From NCBI RefSeq assembly GCF_021130785.1, contig NC_060211.1:120590501-120654500 (forward strand): a DNA stretch of 64,000 bases, read 5' to 3'. Under the pieces are notes generated by a model. It was not told the DNA's origin, did no database searches, and saw only the letters and a program-made list of their open reading frames with translations. The DNA comes from Homalodisca vitripennis (lineage: Eukaryota; Arthropoda; Insecta; Hemiptera; Cicadellidae). This document shows positions 1 through 10,400 of the stretch, in pieces. Position numbers and translations under genes: made by a program. Numbering within the stretch: the stretch's first letter is position 1; each line of letters starts with the position of its first letter.

Positions 1-480
1 GCAACTTAGAGTAATTGTAAATTGAGATGACTGAAGATCACGACGCTTTCAGAATATTTAGACCTTAAGAACAATCAGTCTTATCGGTGTATCGTTGTAA
101 ATTATCGTTGTATCGTCTGTAAAACAAGGTTCTAGATCACACGTCACTTGATCACACACACATTAAGAATCTTCATTATAAAGTTAATTAACATTCATCA
201 AAAACAGTTTTATAACAGATATTATGAATTCAAAGCAAAACTTAAGCATCATAATATTAAGACTTTGTATAGAGGTATAAAGCCAATATATCAGTAAATA
301 GCTCTGGAAAGACATTAAGGTCATGTGAGAAAAATGGGCGCAATCTCCTCCATATGTTACTGGAGCTCTTCTCGAATAGGATATATTACGATGATGGACG
401 CCCTTTCCTTTCTCCTGCCATTTATATTAAGATTTACTTACTATCAAACACTTACTTTCTTACATACTAATTTATGAATC
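1..480. repeat. Segmental duplication block G, copy 1
   Basis: This stretch aligns by eye, in the same orientation, with 21410-21850 and with 42640-42820. Shared landmarks in order are an AAAACAAGGTTC string near 140 (21518), an AAGACTTTG string near 260, GGTCATGTGAGAAAAATGGG near 320 and CGAATAGGATATATTAC near 374 (the last two in copies 1 and 2). Short reading frames start at the conserved ATGGGC, but the copies differ by changes spread over all codon positions, so coding is unlikely. The left end of the block is cut by the window edge. Confidence 0.75.
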
Positions 481-2025
481 TGATAAAATAATTAATTGTA
501 AAACATATTTATTCATTTTCAAGACGTCATGTTTACGTTATAAAAGATAACAAGAAAACTATTAGGGCGAAACAAACAACATAGCTAAATAAAAGCAGAC
601 GAGATAAATATAATTGATATTTCCTGTAACTGAAAGCAAAAATAGAATAACAAAGTTAAAAAGCATATACGTTAATTGAAAGTTTAATTAGTGAATATTG
701 AAGGCAAAAACATTTCAAAAGTATGTATTTAAAAGTAAACTAAAAGTAATAATATAAACTAACATTATACGGTTATTATGTTGTTAAAATTAGGTAGAAA
801 TTGAATTATATTTTTTGGCTAAACTAACATAATCGTATTTAACTGTACTGTAAACTCTATAATAATAGCAATGAAATTCCATACATCGTACAGAGGATTT
901 TGGATTTTATTCCGGTCAGAGCAAAGTTTTATTTATAAATTAATTATATATTTCTAAAAAGTTATACCTTTCAAAATGTATTACACAGTATCTGTATTCC
1001 TTCTTCGTATTCGACTGCGATTAACTCTACATTTATTGGTTCAAATAAAATGTTACATTTATTTTATAATGACAAAAGATAGAAAATGTTTGTACACGTT
1101 AGCTAAGAAATCAAGCCTTTAAAATATCAAATTTTGTTTACAATTGTTTATACAACAAACTAAAGCGATCAAACCGTATGTACACGTGTATAGGTAATAC
1201 ATTGACAATATGATACATACACATTTTCGTGTAATCTTAAATTTGAAACATTATAAAATTGATTATACTTATCTGTTTGGTACTTAAATATTGTGTAACA
1301 AATACTACTCTACAGACAAATCACGATAACCGTGTGATCTTAACAGATAAAATATTTCTTTAAATTTTCACAGTATAAGATAAAGTACTTTTTCAGTATT
1401 AATGGCATGGTTATCTTAGACTTTGGAAGCTATTCCAAGAATAGTTCTCTCATACGAGTGCTGTAATGATGTATTTATATCTTAACAGATGGGATCACAT
1501 ATCAAAACTAAATATAATCTTTATTATAAAATATAGTTTGAAACGACACTTTCTGAATTTTATTGCAAAGTATAAACATTTAAGAGCTATTTCGACCGCT
1601 TTGAAGTTACTTACGTACTTAACTTACTTTATAAAGTGATTCAAGTAATATATTTCTGAATTTAATTTGTAAGATAAGTTTCTATTTATAGAGTTACAGT
1701 TTTCAGTGCTTTAGCTAAAGCATATACAATCACAAGTGGTTTTTAAGAAATGTTGTTTTGAAATCGCAAAGGATAGTTTTTATCACAATATTGCTAACTC
1801 GAAATAAATCACAGGAAATGAATAAAAAGTATTTAATAAATCTAGTCTTAAATTTTCTTGACTAGATACAGTAAATGACTGCTATCTACAAACTTGTAGT
1901 TAAGTCATACTGGATTCATACGTAATTACCATAATAACACATTTGACTGCATTATTACATGAGGAAATTATGGTATAAACAGTTATAGTGTACGTTTGCG
2001 TGTAAATTGTATACCTATACCGTTT
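481..2025. other. AT-rich non-coding stretch
   Basis: No long reading frame, RNA gene or clear repeat is visible. It lies between duplicated blocks G and H of unit 1. The corresponding interval of unit 2 is much shorter, so part of this stretch is probably inserted DNA. A weak match to unit 2 exists around 840-880 (22360-22410). Confidence 0.5.
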
Positions 2026-2131
2026 TATATATATATATATATATATATACATACATACATACAAACAACCATACCTTTCTACAGCGTTATTTCTACAAGT
2101 GCTGTAAACAAACCATCCTTAAATTGGTTAA

Positions 2132-2173
<42 letters not shown>
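2026..2173. repeat. Two (TA)n microsatellite tracts
   Basis: Alternating TA runs occupy 2026-2049 and 2138-2173, separated by about 88 bases of ordinary sequence with a short CATA repeat. The Tyr-Ile reading frames here are produced by the repeat and are not genes. Confidence 0.95.
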
Positions 2174-2176
<3 letters not shown>

Positions 2177-2455
2177 TTCGAACAGGCTACCCTAAACTAT
2201 ATTTTTATAGATATTTCGTTAACATAAAAATAAAAGAATAATGCTAAATAGAAAGTAATTACGAAATGTTAACATTTATATTAGTTTAGAAGTAACATTT
2301 CATTTGAAACGTGTTGATTATATCAAGAAAGTGAACGAGATTAGACTTAATATGGAGAGACAGTGAAATGAAATGTAAAAACACCAGAAAGCGAACAAAG
2401 AATCCGGTTGCCTTAAAGACAAAACAGAAGTGATACATATGAACTACCTTGTGCT

Positions 2456-2645
2456 CATGTTATATACGGAAACAGCTCTCATATTGTACATAACTATAGC
2501 TATAATGCTGTCCACATGTAATATTGTTTATTATAGCAGAGTAGTGTCTACACATAACGCCACCAATGATTGCAGGAGCACTATGTGGAGTGCTAGCTGA
2601 ATATAAACACAGCAGTGCTCGGTACACAAAGCTTTAAATATATTT
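2456..2645 (+). repeat. Isolated degenerate relatives of the 125-bp satellite
   Basis: Around 2540 the sequence has AGTGTCTACACATAAC, matching AGTGTCTACATATAAC at the start of the satellite array near 46705. It then continues with GCAGGAGCACTATGTGG (satellite variant GCAGGAGAACTCTGTGG) and GTGCTCGGTA (satellite GCTGCTCGGTA). Upstream, an ACTATAGCTATAATG stretch near 2494 resembles the degenerate array end near 52815. The order of motifs is the same. Divergence is high and the alignment is by eye. Confidence 0.45.
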
Positions 2646-3294
2646 CATTTCGTGTAGTTTTCGTGTTTATCAAAGGTTGCATATTTTATTGAAATCGATT
2701 TTACTCGATAAACTTTCAGAAATGCTAAGCATTTGTTCTTTAATATGGTACTTCTCATTTTGAGTTATAAGTTATACATTTTTGAAATGCACTTTTATCT
2801 GTGAACATTTGATGAAACCAAAAGAAATATTAAACTTCCTCTAAAGCGTGCTTAATAATAATACAGTACTTTCGAAACAACTAATGTAAGTTGCTATTAT
2901 ATTTTGTTAGACGCAGAGAAAAGAACTTAAACCCTCTCTTTAAACCTATTATTTAAAACTCACCGTTTTACTTACAGTGTAATATATTCACAAATTGATA
3001 TTTTACTCATGATTGAAATTACTTACTATATTCCTCACTGTATCGGAAATACTAACAGCATAAAGTTATAACGACATTATTAACAACGTTATTACTCAAA
3101 TAATAAATCAGATTAAATCTTTCTTAATATATTTATTTATATTTGTTTTATTGAAGCCATAACTAGAAAACATTTACGGCTATTCCAGTTCCCCTGCAAT
3201 TTACGATTATTCTACTTGTGTCGCAAGCCATCATTTACATGGTAAAGTGCAAATAAATAATTATTTTCCCGATTTGCTAAAATGAATTAAACTT
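2646..3294. other. Non-coding stretch, nothing recognised
   Basis: AT-rich sequence with no reading frame of note and no repeat structure that I can see. Together with 2174-2455 it separates the satellite-like sequence from block H. Confidence 0.5.
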
Positions 3295-3910
3295 AAATGC
3301 CATTTAAATTCTGTTTATTTTATCCCGGCAGTCATAAATAAGTTAATTTGTAAGAGCATGTAAAACCCTTACATAATTAAATCATGTAATATATTTAATA
3401 GAAACATTTGATATTGGGTCTTGATGCTTTGCTGATTATTAATCAATTAAATAGAAAACTTCTATAACTGAATTAAATACATATCTGCTGGCAATCACTA
3501 GAGAGATTTCCTAATGAAACCATTGATCACTATGCTAATGATAAAATTAAATGGATTGTGCTTCATCAATCATAAATGAGGGTAAGTTTATTAAAAAGCA
3601 GAGAATCCAACATAATAGTAAAAAAATGCAGTAACGCTACATTTCCCCCATATTTATTACTAATAATTTCAAGACCTGCCAAATATTCATATTAAAGGGT
3701 ATAATTTATCATACGTATATTTTTTACCATTGACCATAACTTTTGGCAAAACCAGTAGTGCAGGTTTCCGTGTAATATACTATCTTATAATTCATTTCAC
3801 TGTGACTCAAAACCATATGGAGAAGAAACATTATTTATGATATGTAGATAGTATTTCAGCATGTATACTATTTCTGCTACATCTGCAGAACATATTTTAT
3901 GCAGTATAAA
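3295..3910. repeat. Segmental duplication block H, copy 1
   Basis: Aligns collinearly with 22690-23290. Shared landmarks are ATTTAAATTCTGTTTA at the left end, GGCAATCA near 3490, the run AATGAAACCATTGATCACTA near 3513 with TTCATCAATCATAAATGA downstream, TCATATTAAAGGG near 3688, and ATCTGCAGAACATATTT near 3880. The 3510-3590 core is the best preserved part. It includes a short frame conserved in both copies and ending TGA, with two synonymous and two non-synonymous changes, which is too little to call a gene. Confidence 0.75.
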
Positions 3911-4290
3911 ATATATAAAGATAGGAATACCATTATAAGATACGATCAATTATACGAGAAATAAAATTCACTTAAAGAGTTAAAACAATAAAGACAATTA
4001 GAGGAATACGGCTCTAATCTTAAAAAACCCGCAACAAACCCATTTAAAAAGAGAAAGGGGCGTTTAAAATACGATTTTATTATGTATTAAGGTTCTAGCA
4101 TTGTTCAGCGAGAAAAATACTACAACATATATGACCAATGGATACACCATTCTATCTTGTGGTTTTTACATTATCTAATGTGCACAGTAAATGTATGTTT
4201 ATTTCCAAAAATTACGGTAGGATAATAAAACACATATCTGAGTAAATACAAATGGAGTTTATTAATTATTAGTGATAACAGATTTTATTT
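3911..4290. other. Non-coding stretch, nothing recognised
   Basis: AT-rich, with no significant reading frame and no repeat seen. Confidence 0.5.
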
Positions 4291-4326
4291 TATGAAAGTT
4301 CTCGGATTCTGGATTGGTGATCTTTC

Positions 4327-4602
4327 TTATACTTTATACTGCTCTAAGAGATTATATATAAAGTCCACCAACCTTGCTCCAACAATAGCTTTGTTCCCAA
4401 CTACTGTTCCTTCAGCTATCCGGTCACAAGGTGAATGTTCTGAACCAGGCCCTTTCCAAATGGATTTTTTCCAACCAGGCACACTTAAAGTTGTTTTTCT
4501 TGAATCTGAACAAGTTGAACCTAGCTTTGCTAAATTTAATCCCTTGAACCTAGATCCTACCTTTTTTTTATTCTGATGACTCTTCTTCAACATTGAGTCC
4601 AA
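4327..4602 (-). CDS. Unrecognised 91-codon reading frame, coding status doubtful
   Basis: The minus-strand frame opens with a Met, has a lysine-rich start, a Gly/Ser/Lys-rich middle (GWKKSIWKGPGSEHS) and a more hydrophobic end (GNKAIVGARLVDFIYNLLEQ). Its composition is less AT-driven than the surrounding DNA, which is why it is listed. The plus strand is open over almost the same interval (4292-4576), so openness alone does not choose a strand. I recognise no domain in either frame. It could be an exon, a processed pseudogene fragment or a transposon relic. No splice sites or poly(A) signal support a gene model. Confidence 0.2.
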   Translation of the reverse strand: MDSMLKKSHQNKKKVGSRFKGLNLAKLGSTCSDSRKTTLSVPGWKKSIWKGPGSEHSPCDRIAEGTVVGNKAIVGARLVDFIYNLLEQYKV

Positions 4603-5334
4603 GTTATAAATTTAAAAGTAAAAAACGTTGCCAACGACTTGCAGATTCAGTTTGCAAACAACAACAGAATGTAAATTGACTGCAAAATAGAGTCAAACTC
4701 TTCTACAGGTCAACAGGGAAGCTATTAAGAAATAAGGAATAAACCATCCTTAAGTTAATAAAAACGTTGTTAACAAATATAGAGAGCCACCCCAAATTTA
4801 TCAGAAATTCTATTTTCACATATTATGGAAATGTTCATAAGGGGGCTGTACAGAAGTATAAAAACCTGCTTGAAATATATAAAAAAGCTTCAATAAATAC
4901 TAAAAATACAATGCTCAGGTTAATTGCGTTGCTGTAAAAAACATAATGAAAGACGAACAAGGAAAATGTTACAGCGATGGATAGTAAAGAAACATTCATC
5001 TTGCAGTTATGACCAAAAAACTGAATATGCCAAAGATAAACAGTCGATGTGCTGTTTTCCATAAAAATAATTAATATCAATGTTTTTTACAAATATTTGT
5101 ACTTGTTGACGTCCATGGTTTATAAATTATTTATTTTTGTTTTCTTTTTTAATGGTTTCTATTTACTGTTGTACCGTTGAATTAAATAATAAAAAAATTA
5201 CAACGTTACAAATTAAAAAGTCTAAGTTTGTAAATAGCCCAACTTACTTATTAAAATTATTCTAAGAATGGAATTCTTTATGTTTATTAAGTAACTATCG
5301 ATGTTAAACTTAAATATTACTATTTTGGTAGTCC
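4603..5334. other. Non-coding stretch, nothing recognised
   Basis: AT-rich. A short hydrophobic minus-strand frame at 4835-5080 has the Phe/Ile/Leu composition expected from random AT-rich DNA and is not called as a gene. Confidence 0.5.
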
Positions 5335-5520
5335 TTAACCCATTGAGGTAGACACGCGCTGGTTACGTGGCGTTTGGCCGAGATTGAACGCCTGGAGGTA
5401 TGAGAGGGTATCTTGAGTCCCCTCTCTGGCAGCTTCTGTGTTTAAAAACACAACGACTGCAGGTCAGCGGTCGTATATTTGGTTCGTGGATGGTCAGGAC
5501 CTTTGGTGCCTATGAACAGA
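5335..5520. other. GC-richer island, probable transposon fragment
   Basis: Base composition changes sharply here, with strings such as GACACGCGCTGGTTACGTGG and CCTCTCTGGCAGCTTCTGTG, inside otherwise very AT-rich DNA. No reading frame of note spans it. It lies about 400 bases before a LINE C-terminal relic and may belong to the same or another retroelement. The assignment is inference. Confidence 0.3.
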
Positions 5521-5906
5521 TATATGCATTGTTACAGGTATTTAAAACTACATAAACAAAATATACAATTTGTTGGTTTATTAATTCCGATCTACTCAGC
5601 CTCTGGTATTTTTTAGAATTGTTTGACACATCGGTTATTGGAACTCAAAAGGGTAAACTTGACATGTCATTCAAATTATCCTCTTACCCCAATATATCAG
5701 CATGTTTTTACTATTGGTGTTTTTTGCTTTTGGATTTTAATTAAGTTGCTTAAAAGAGACGGTGAGTGATAACATCTTTTTTGTACCAAGATATATTTTA
5801 TTTGCAGGTATACATCGTGCCGCGACGTTTTCAGAGAGAATGGTTTTCTGACTTTACCCTGCCTCTATATCTTAGATATAACTCAGTATTGCCGATTCCA
5901 ATGTCA

Positions 5907-6156
5907 GTTAGTGCGTGGCAGAAACGTTCACTGGCATGATACTAGAGGTGGGGGACAGCTACAGGATGCAACATCATAGAACACTGGCATTTGAACAACT
6001 TCCTTCACAATCTGGTGTCAGATTAATTAATAATCTCCCTGATAGCATAATAAATGTAAACAACCCAACCCGGATTGAATCTCGATTAAAGGACCTTTTA
6101 GGGTCTGAAGTGTTTTACTCTGTAGATAAGTTCCTGTTATGCTGCTGGGATTACTA
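5907..6156 (+). pseudogene. LINE reverse transcriptase C-terminal tail, frameshifted relic
   Basis: The translation from about 5915 contains YRMQHHRTLAF, then LPSQSGVRLINNLPDSI, then a Phe-Tyr-Ser-Val motif (EVFYSVDKFL) close to the stop. This order (an arginine-rich HRT stretch, G-x-x-L/I-x-N-x-L-P-x-x-I, and FYSVxEFL at the end) is the familiar C-terminal signature of Jockey/CR1-like non-LTR retrotransposon polymerases in insects. Just upstream, a different frame reads N-V-H-x-H-D-T-R-G-G, which continues the same family pattern if one extra G in the run near 5950 is a frameshift. The reverse-transcriptase and endonuclease domains are absent, as expected for a 5'-truncated, long-dead insertion. 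The exact clade cannot be set from 80 residues. Confidence 0.65.
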
Positions 6157-7910
6157 ATTTTCGTAACTAGATACCGATACTGAAGTCATATATTGATGAG
6201 AGAGAGAGGATTTAGTGTAATGTATGTATGTGTGCAATGAATGAATCTTAGAATAGGAAATAGAAAGCTATTTTGCTTCAATCATTGACGTTTTCAAATG
6301 TAATGTAAATTTGTTTAAAGCAATAAATTATGATTCATTGACTTATTTAATCGTGCAGCTTCATGCTTTATCGTGATGTTTAACTTTTTTGTACTTTTTT
6401 GCATTAAACATTAATTATTCTGAGATTGATTTTAATAGGTTGAGAAACTGTACACTAAATGATAGTTGACATATTAAAAACTCCATCGTCGATTAAGGCT
6501 CAGCTCATTAGGCTATAGTAACTAAGCTTACCTTGCAGGCCATTTGATACAAAATAAAATGCCATTCCTGGATTTGGAAAGGTATATATAAATTTAATTT
6601 ACTGTGAAATACGTAAATTTTATCCTCTCGATGTTATTGCTTTTTGTAAATCCAGAATACATTCATTCTATGGTATCGAAAACACAAACTCAATTTATAC
6701 ATAGATGTACTGATAATATTATTTTAAAATCAGAAAGAGAATAAAGGGATGAATAATACCAGTGGAAGCGCAATTTCATGCAAATGTTCTCAAAGAATAA
6801 AAGAGTTTGAATACTATTTCAAATTGTTATTTCTTTCCTAAACAGTAAAAGTTTACAAATAGCTTTTAATGAATACACTGATTCACGCCTTGTATTATAG
6901 AGTAGTCTATAAACCATGTTTATGATAAATATATTTTTAGTGGAATTTCAAAGTACGTATTCTCAATGGTGAAATAAAACATACAAAATTACATATCACG
7001 TGTTATATATTTATTATTTTTACATTCATTAGTTTAGAGGAATGTTAAAATGTGTTATATGTCATCTAAAAATATATTTATATTGATATAAATTTAACTT
7101 GACAGTAATATGAGGAAACGGAAAAAACATGTTCTAAAACTGCGGCATGTATGTTGTCACATTTATTTGAGGTTCCTCTTTGTGACTAACCCATAAGGAC
7201 AATACCATGGATACCTTGTAGAAAACCCGGTTGCTACACCATGTTTAGATATCGTGTCGGAAACATCGTAATGAACTCAACTGCGCATCTGATCAGACAA
7301 TGAGACTGCCACATCACTTATTTATAGGTGTCTCTGATGTCGACATGATGTCAAGGTTCGTTTTTAGCTTCCTCATCGCCGACTTTATTTGGATCTCGTT
7401 AGACGACCATTACTACAGATTTTAGGAGCTCATGCTACAACAGCTTCCTTCCACAGATGTGAAGCTCTTTAATATTAGTTACATTTGGATTATAAAACAT
7501 ACTGTTTTTCTGATTTCTAAAATATTTCAGGTAACTTTTCATATCTTGCTCTTCGTGTAGACCTTCCAATTACAATTAACGATTAAAAAGAACTATCCAG
7601 ATTATCCCTAACATTTCCTGTTTTATATCATTTATATGTGTAGCTTTCTACACCCTCTTATAATAACGAATTTTCATAATTATTCCTATATAAGTAACAA
7701 AACATTGCCATGCCGTAATTAAACGCATTATAACGCGCATCATATGTTTGGCCATCAAATTAAAATTGTGTTTCGAGACTTTAATACAATGCTGTTATAT
7801 ATTAAGTTGAAGGATATGTTTTTAATCATATTAGTATTGTATTAATATATTAAGTGGACATTATTCTTAATTTGCAGCCAAGTTATTTTGTTACATTATT
7901 TCACTAAGAA
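6157..7910. other. Non-coding stretch with one GC-richer patch
   Basis: The first few hundred bases may be the LINE 3' untranslated region, but no clear tail is visible. A patch at about 7140-7460 is richer in G+C and CpG than its surroundings (GTGTCGGAAACATCGTAATG, CATCGCCGACTTTATTTGG) but has no open frame or family signature that I recognise. The rest is featureless. Confidence 0.4.
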
Positions 7911-7914
7911 CTAA

Positions 7915-8035
7915 CTGTTACATCTGACCTGTAACTTACAGGAAGACCGTGGTTAAACTTGGATTGGCCAGCTGCTAGTTGTGGCTTCCCAACGGTTTGT
8001 AACTTCGTATACTGTTGTAACATTAAACTCCAGTA
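7915..8035 (+). repeat. Dispersed repeat pair, copy 1
   Basis: Shares an ordered series of words with 18303-18410: CTGTAACTTACAG/CCGTAACTTACAG, AAGAC, GGCCAGCTGCTAGTTG/GGACAACTGCTAGTTG, CGGCTTC-type, then GTTTGTAACTT. The match covers about 110 bases in the same orientation. No family was recognised. Confidence 0.55.
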
Positions 8036-9225
8036 ACTAATAAGCTGATGACGTTGTGTCATATATGAACATTACACAATATATATGAAAGAAGAATATG
8101 CATAACTGTTATGAGCTAAAGATTAATAAGGAAACTATATCATTTAAAATTTCTACTTTGGATTACAGTAAAAATTATTATAGAACAACACTCTTTCTTT
8201 TTATTATGGTTCTATATGTATTTCTTAAACGTTTCCAAATATTTCTGGATTTCCTGTGAATGTTAAGTACGCTTTCACCTTCTTCTTAGTGCATCGTCTA
8301 AAATGTAATCAGTACAACTTTTGGAAAATGGACGGTTAAAATGTAATTAGAATAGTTATTTATATAAAAAGTTATATACCGTAAATATAATTTAATATAT
8401 TGTAAATATTATAAAGTACAGTTACTACGTATTCACATATCGTATGTTTGTGTATGATTTTTAATACTATATGGGTTTTTACGGTTCTTTGATTTTAAGA
8501 TTTTCCTATTAAAATATGCTCGGTTCAATAAGTAGTATTTAGATAATTGTGCTCAACAGTGAAATTTCAAAATTTGCATTTAAGTTTGTCGTGGGAAGTT
8601 AGTTTTTTGAAAGTAATAAAAAATTTTGTTTTAACAAGTTTATAAAAATTAAGTTTATTTATATTTTTCCAGTTCGGTCAGCAAAAAATAAACATTTTTG
8701 GGATACTATAACCTTATAATGACCTAAACCTGGATAAGTAGTTTACTTTGTTTAGAAGCATATCCCATTAACATCTTATCCATATTTCATCTCTTGGCCT
8801 TTTTTTTGCCTCTCCATTTAAAATTTGGATTTACTAATAATTTTTGGCACATCAACTAATTCATTTCGGATGAATAATATTTATCGATCAATAACAAATA
8901 AAGAGGACAATTCCTTAACATTTCATGTTACATACAGGCCTACATAGTTACCACTGTTTAACGATAGAAGAAAACATCATTTTTATTGACCTTTCCAGTG
9001 ACTGAACCCGTGATATTTTGGTTTTAAAGCCGTATTGTTTGTAAATCATGTCTATTGCTACCCAAGACATTAATTCAGTGATATGATGAATAACCCACCC
9101 AGTGAAAGAATAAATATGAATGAACAAGAAGGAAGTAAAGATGGTGTAAAATAAGAAAGATTCCATAACGCGTTATTTACCAGAATACTCCACTACACCA
9201 GAAATTAATTTTTTAATAATTTATT
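8036..9225. other. Non-coding stretch, nothing recognised
   Basis: AT-rich. The minus-strand frame at 8948-9166 is hydrophobic and lacks a recognisable domain, so it is not called. Confidence 0.5.
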
Positions 9226-9229
9226 ACAA

Positions 9230-10040
9230 AGTGGGAGTAAACCACATCATGAGTAATGTAGCAGGCTTCGTAAAAGTTGCATGCAAAATTTGAACTGTAT
9301 AGTTCATTTCATTCTCGAGATACTATGCGGAAACATAGACAGAATTACAAGAAAAAGATATGTGTGCAACCCCCAACAAAAAATCAGCCTCCTGAATGTG
9401 AACTTCTATGACATTCAGCCTATTCTATGGTTAGACATGAACCATCACGGTATCCGTAATTCATCCGTCTGTTTATCTCTTTGATCTATCATTTGAAATG
9501 TTGTATTAAGACTAATTTGAAATACACCTGTTGAGATAGATGATGTCACAGCTCCCAATATGTGACTAGCTGAGCGTTAGTGAAAATTGTTATGAGTGTC
9601 GTGTGAATAGTAAATATAGCAACGATTATAAATTAAACAATAAATATACTTGAAAGAAAACAGATTACAATATTAACTGTGAAGTTTATCAACTGAAACT
9701 TTATTTATCGAATAAAGAGAAAAAAATAATAGAATCGAAAGTCGTTATTAAAAGTCAGTGACAAGGTTTGATCTCAGGGATCCCTAACGTTTTAATACTA
9801 AAACAATGGAAGTTCAATGTTTTTTTAACTCCGATATAAAACCTAACTGAATGAAACAAACGCGAGAAAGAGTTCTTCAGTAGAATTTAATTTTGCATGA
9901 TACTTCATTGATACTTATTAGTAGACACGAATGAGATTTATGATGTTGCAAGTCCAAATATGGAGTTTTGCTTAGAGTCGTTGAAGCGAATCACTCTGAA
10001 GCCTAACACAATGTTTTTGACGTCTGACGCAGATGATGTT
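9230..10040 (+). mobile_element. Dispersed element family D, copy 1 (unclassified)
   Basis: It contains GCATGCAAAATTTGAA, TTCATTCTCGAGATACT, GGTATCCGTAATTCATCCGTC, ATGTGACTAGCTGAGCGTTAG and, about 360 bases later, GACACGAATGAG followed by AAATATGGAGTTTTG. The last two sections align in order and spacing with 41286-41760. A further partial copy is at 10204-10400. Elements with a 'CATCCGTCTGTCTGTC' phrase are frequent in insect genomes, but I cannot assign the superfamily. The frame at 9281-9484 lies in the element and has no coding signature. Confidence 0.55.
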
Positions 10041-10203
10041 AAAATTTATGTTCTGTACAATTTTCTTTCTTTTTATCCGTAAGTCATCTCGCAAATTAAA
10101 TGGGCATAGATATCAAATCTTTCATAAAACCTCAGCAAAACATGGTACGTGACAGGTAGTGTGACTTACTCATAACTTCTTTATAGTAAGGCAAGTAAAG
10201 AAA

Positions 10204-10400
10204 GAAAATAATTCATTAACGTTTGTCTGTCCGTCTGCCTGCCAGCACAATAACTTAAAAGCCTACAAAGTTATTTTTATGACACTTTAGTCATACATAG
10301 GTAGCACTGAGTTTTATTATAGTGCATATCACTCCATGGGACTTAGCTAAACGTTAGCTAAAATCTTTACGTTGGTCTTAGGGGTTACCATTATAGCAAC
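10204..10400 (+). mobile_element. Dispersed element family D, partial copy 2
   Basis: It begins with TTCATTAACGTTTGTCTGTC and contains TAACTTAAAAGCCTACAAAG and GTGCATATCACTCCATGGGA, then GCTAAACGTTAGC. These match in order TTCATTCCCATG..., CTTACAAACTTAAAAGTCTG and GTGCATGTCACTACATGTGA at 41160-41330. It lies directly downstream of copy 1, in the same orientation. Confidence 0.55.

Noticed and set aside
1996..2241. Frames with repeated Tyr-Ile (also at 34101, 45284 and 54625)
   Set aside because: They are translations of (TA)n microsatellites.
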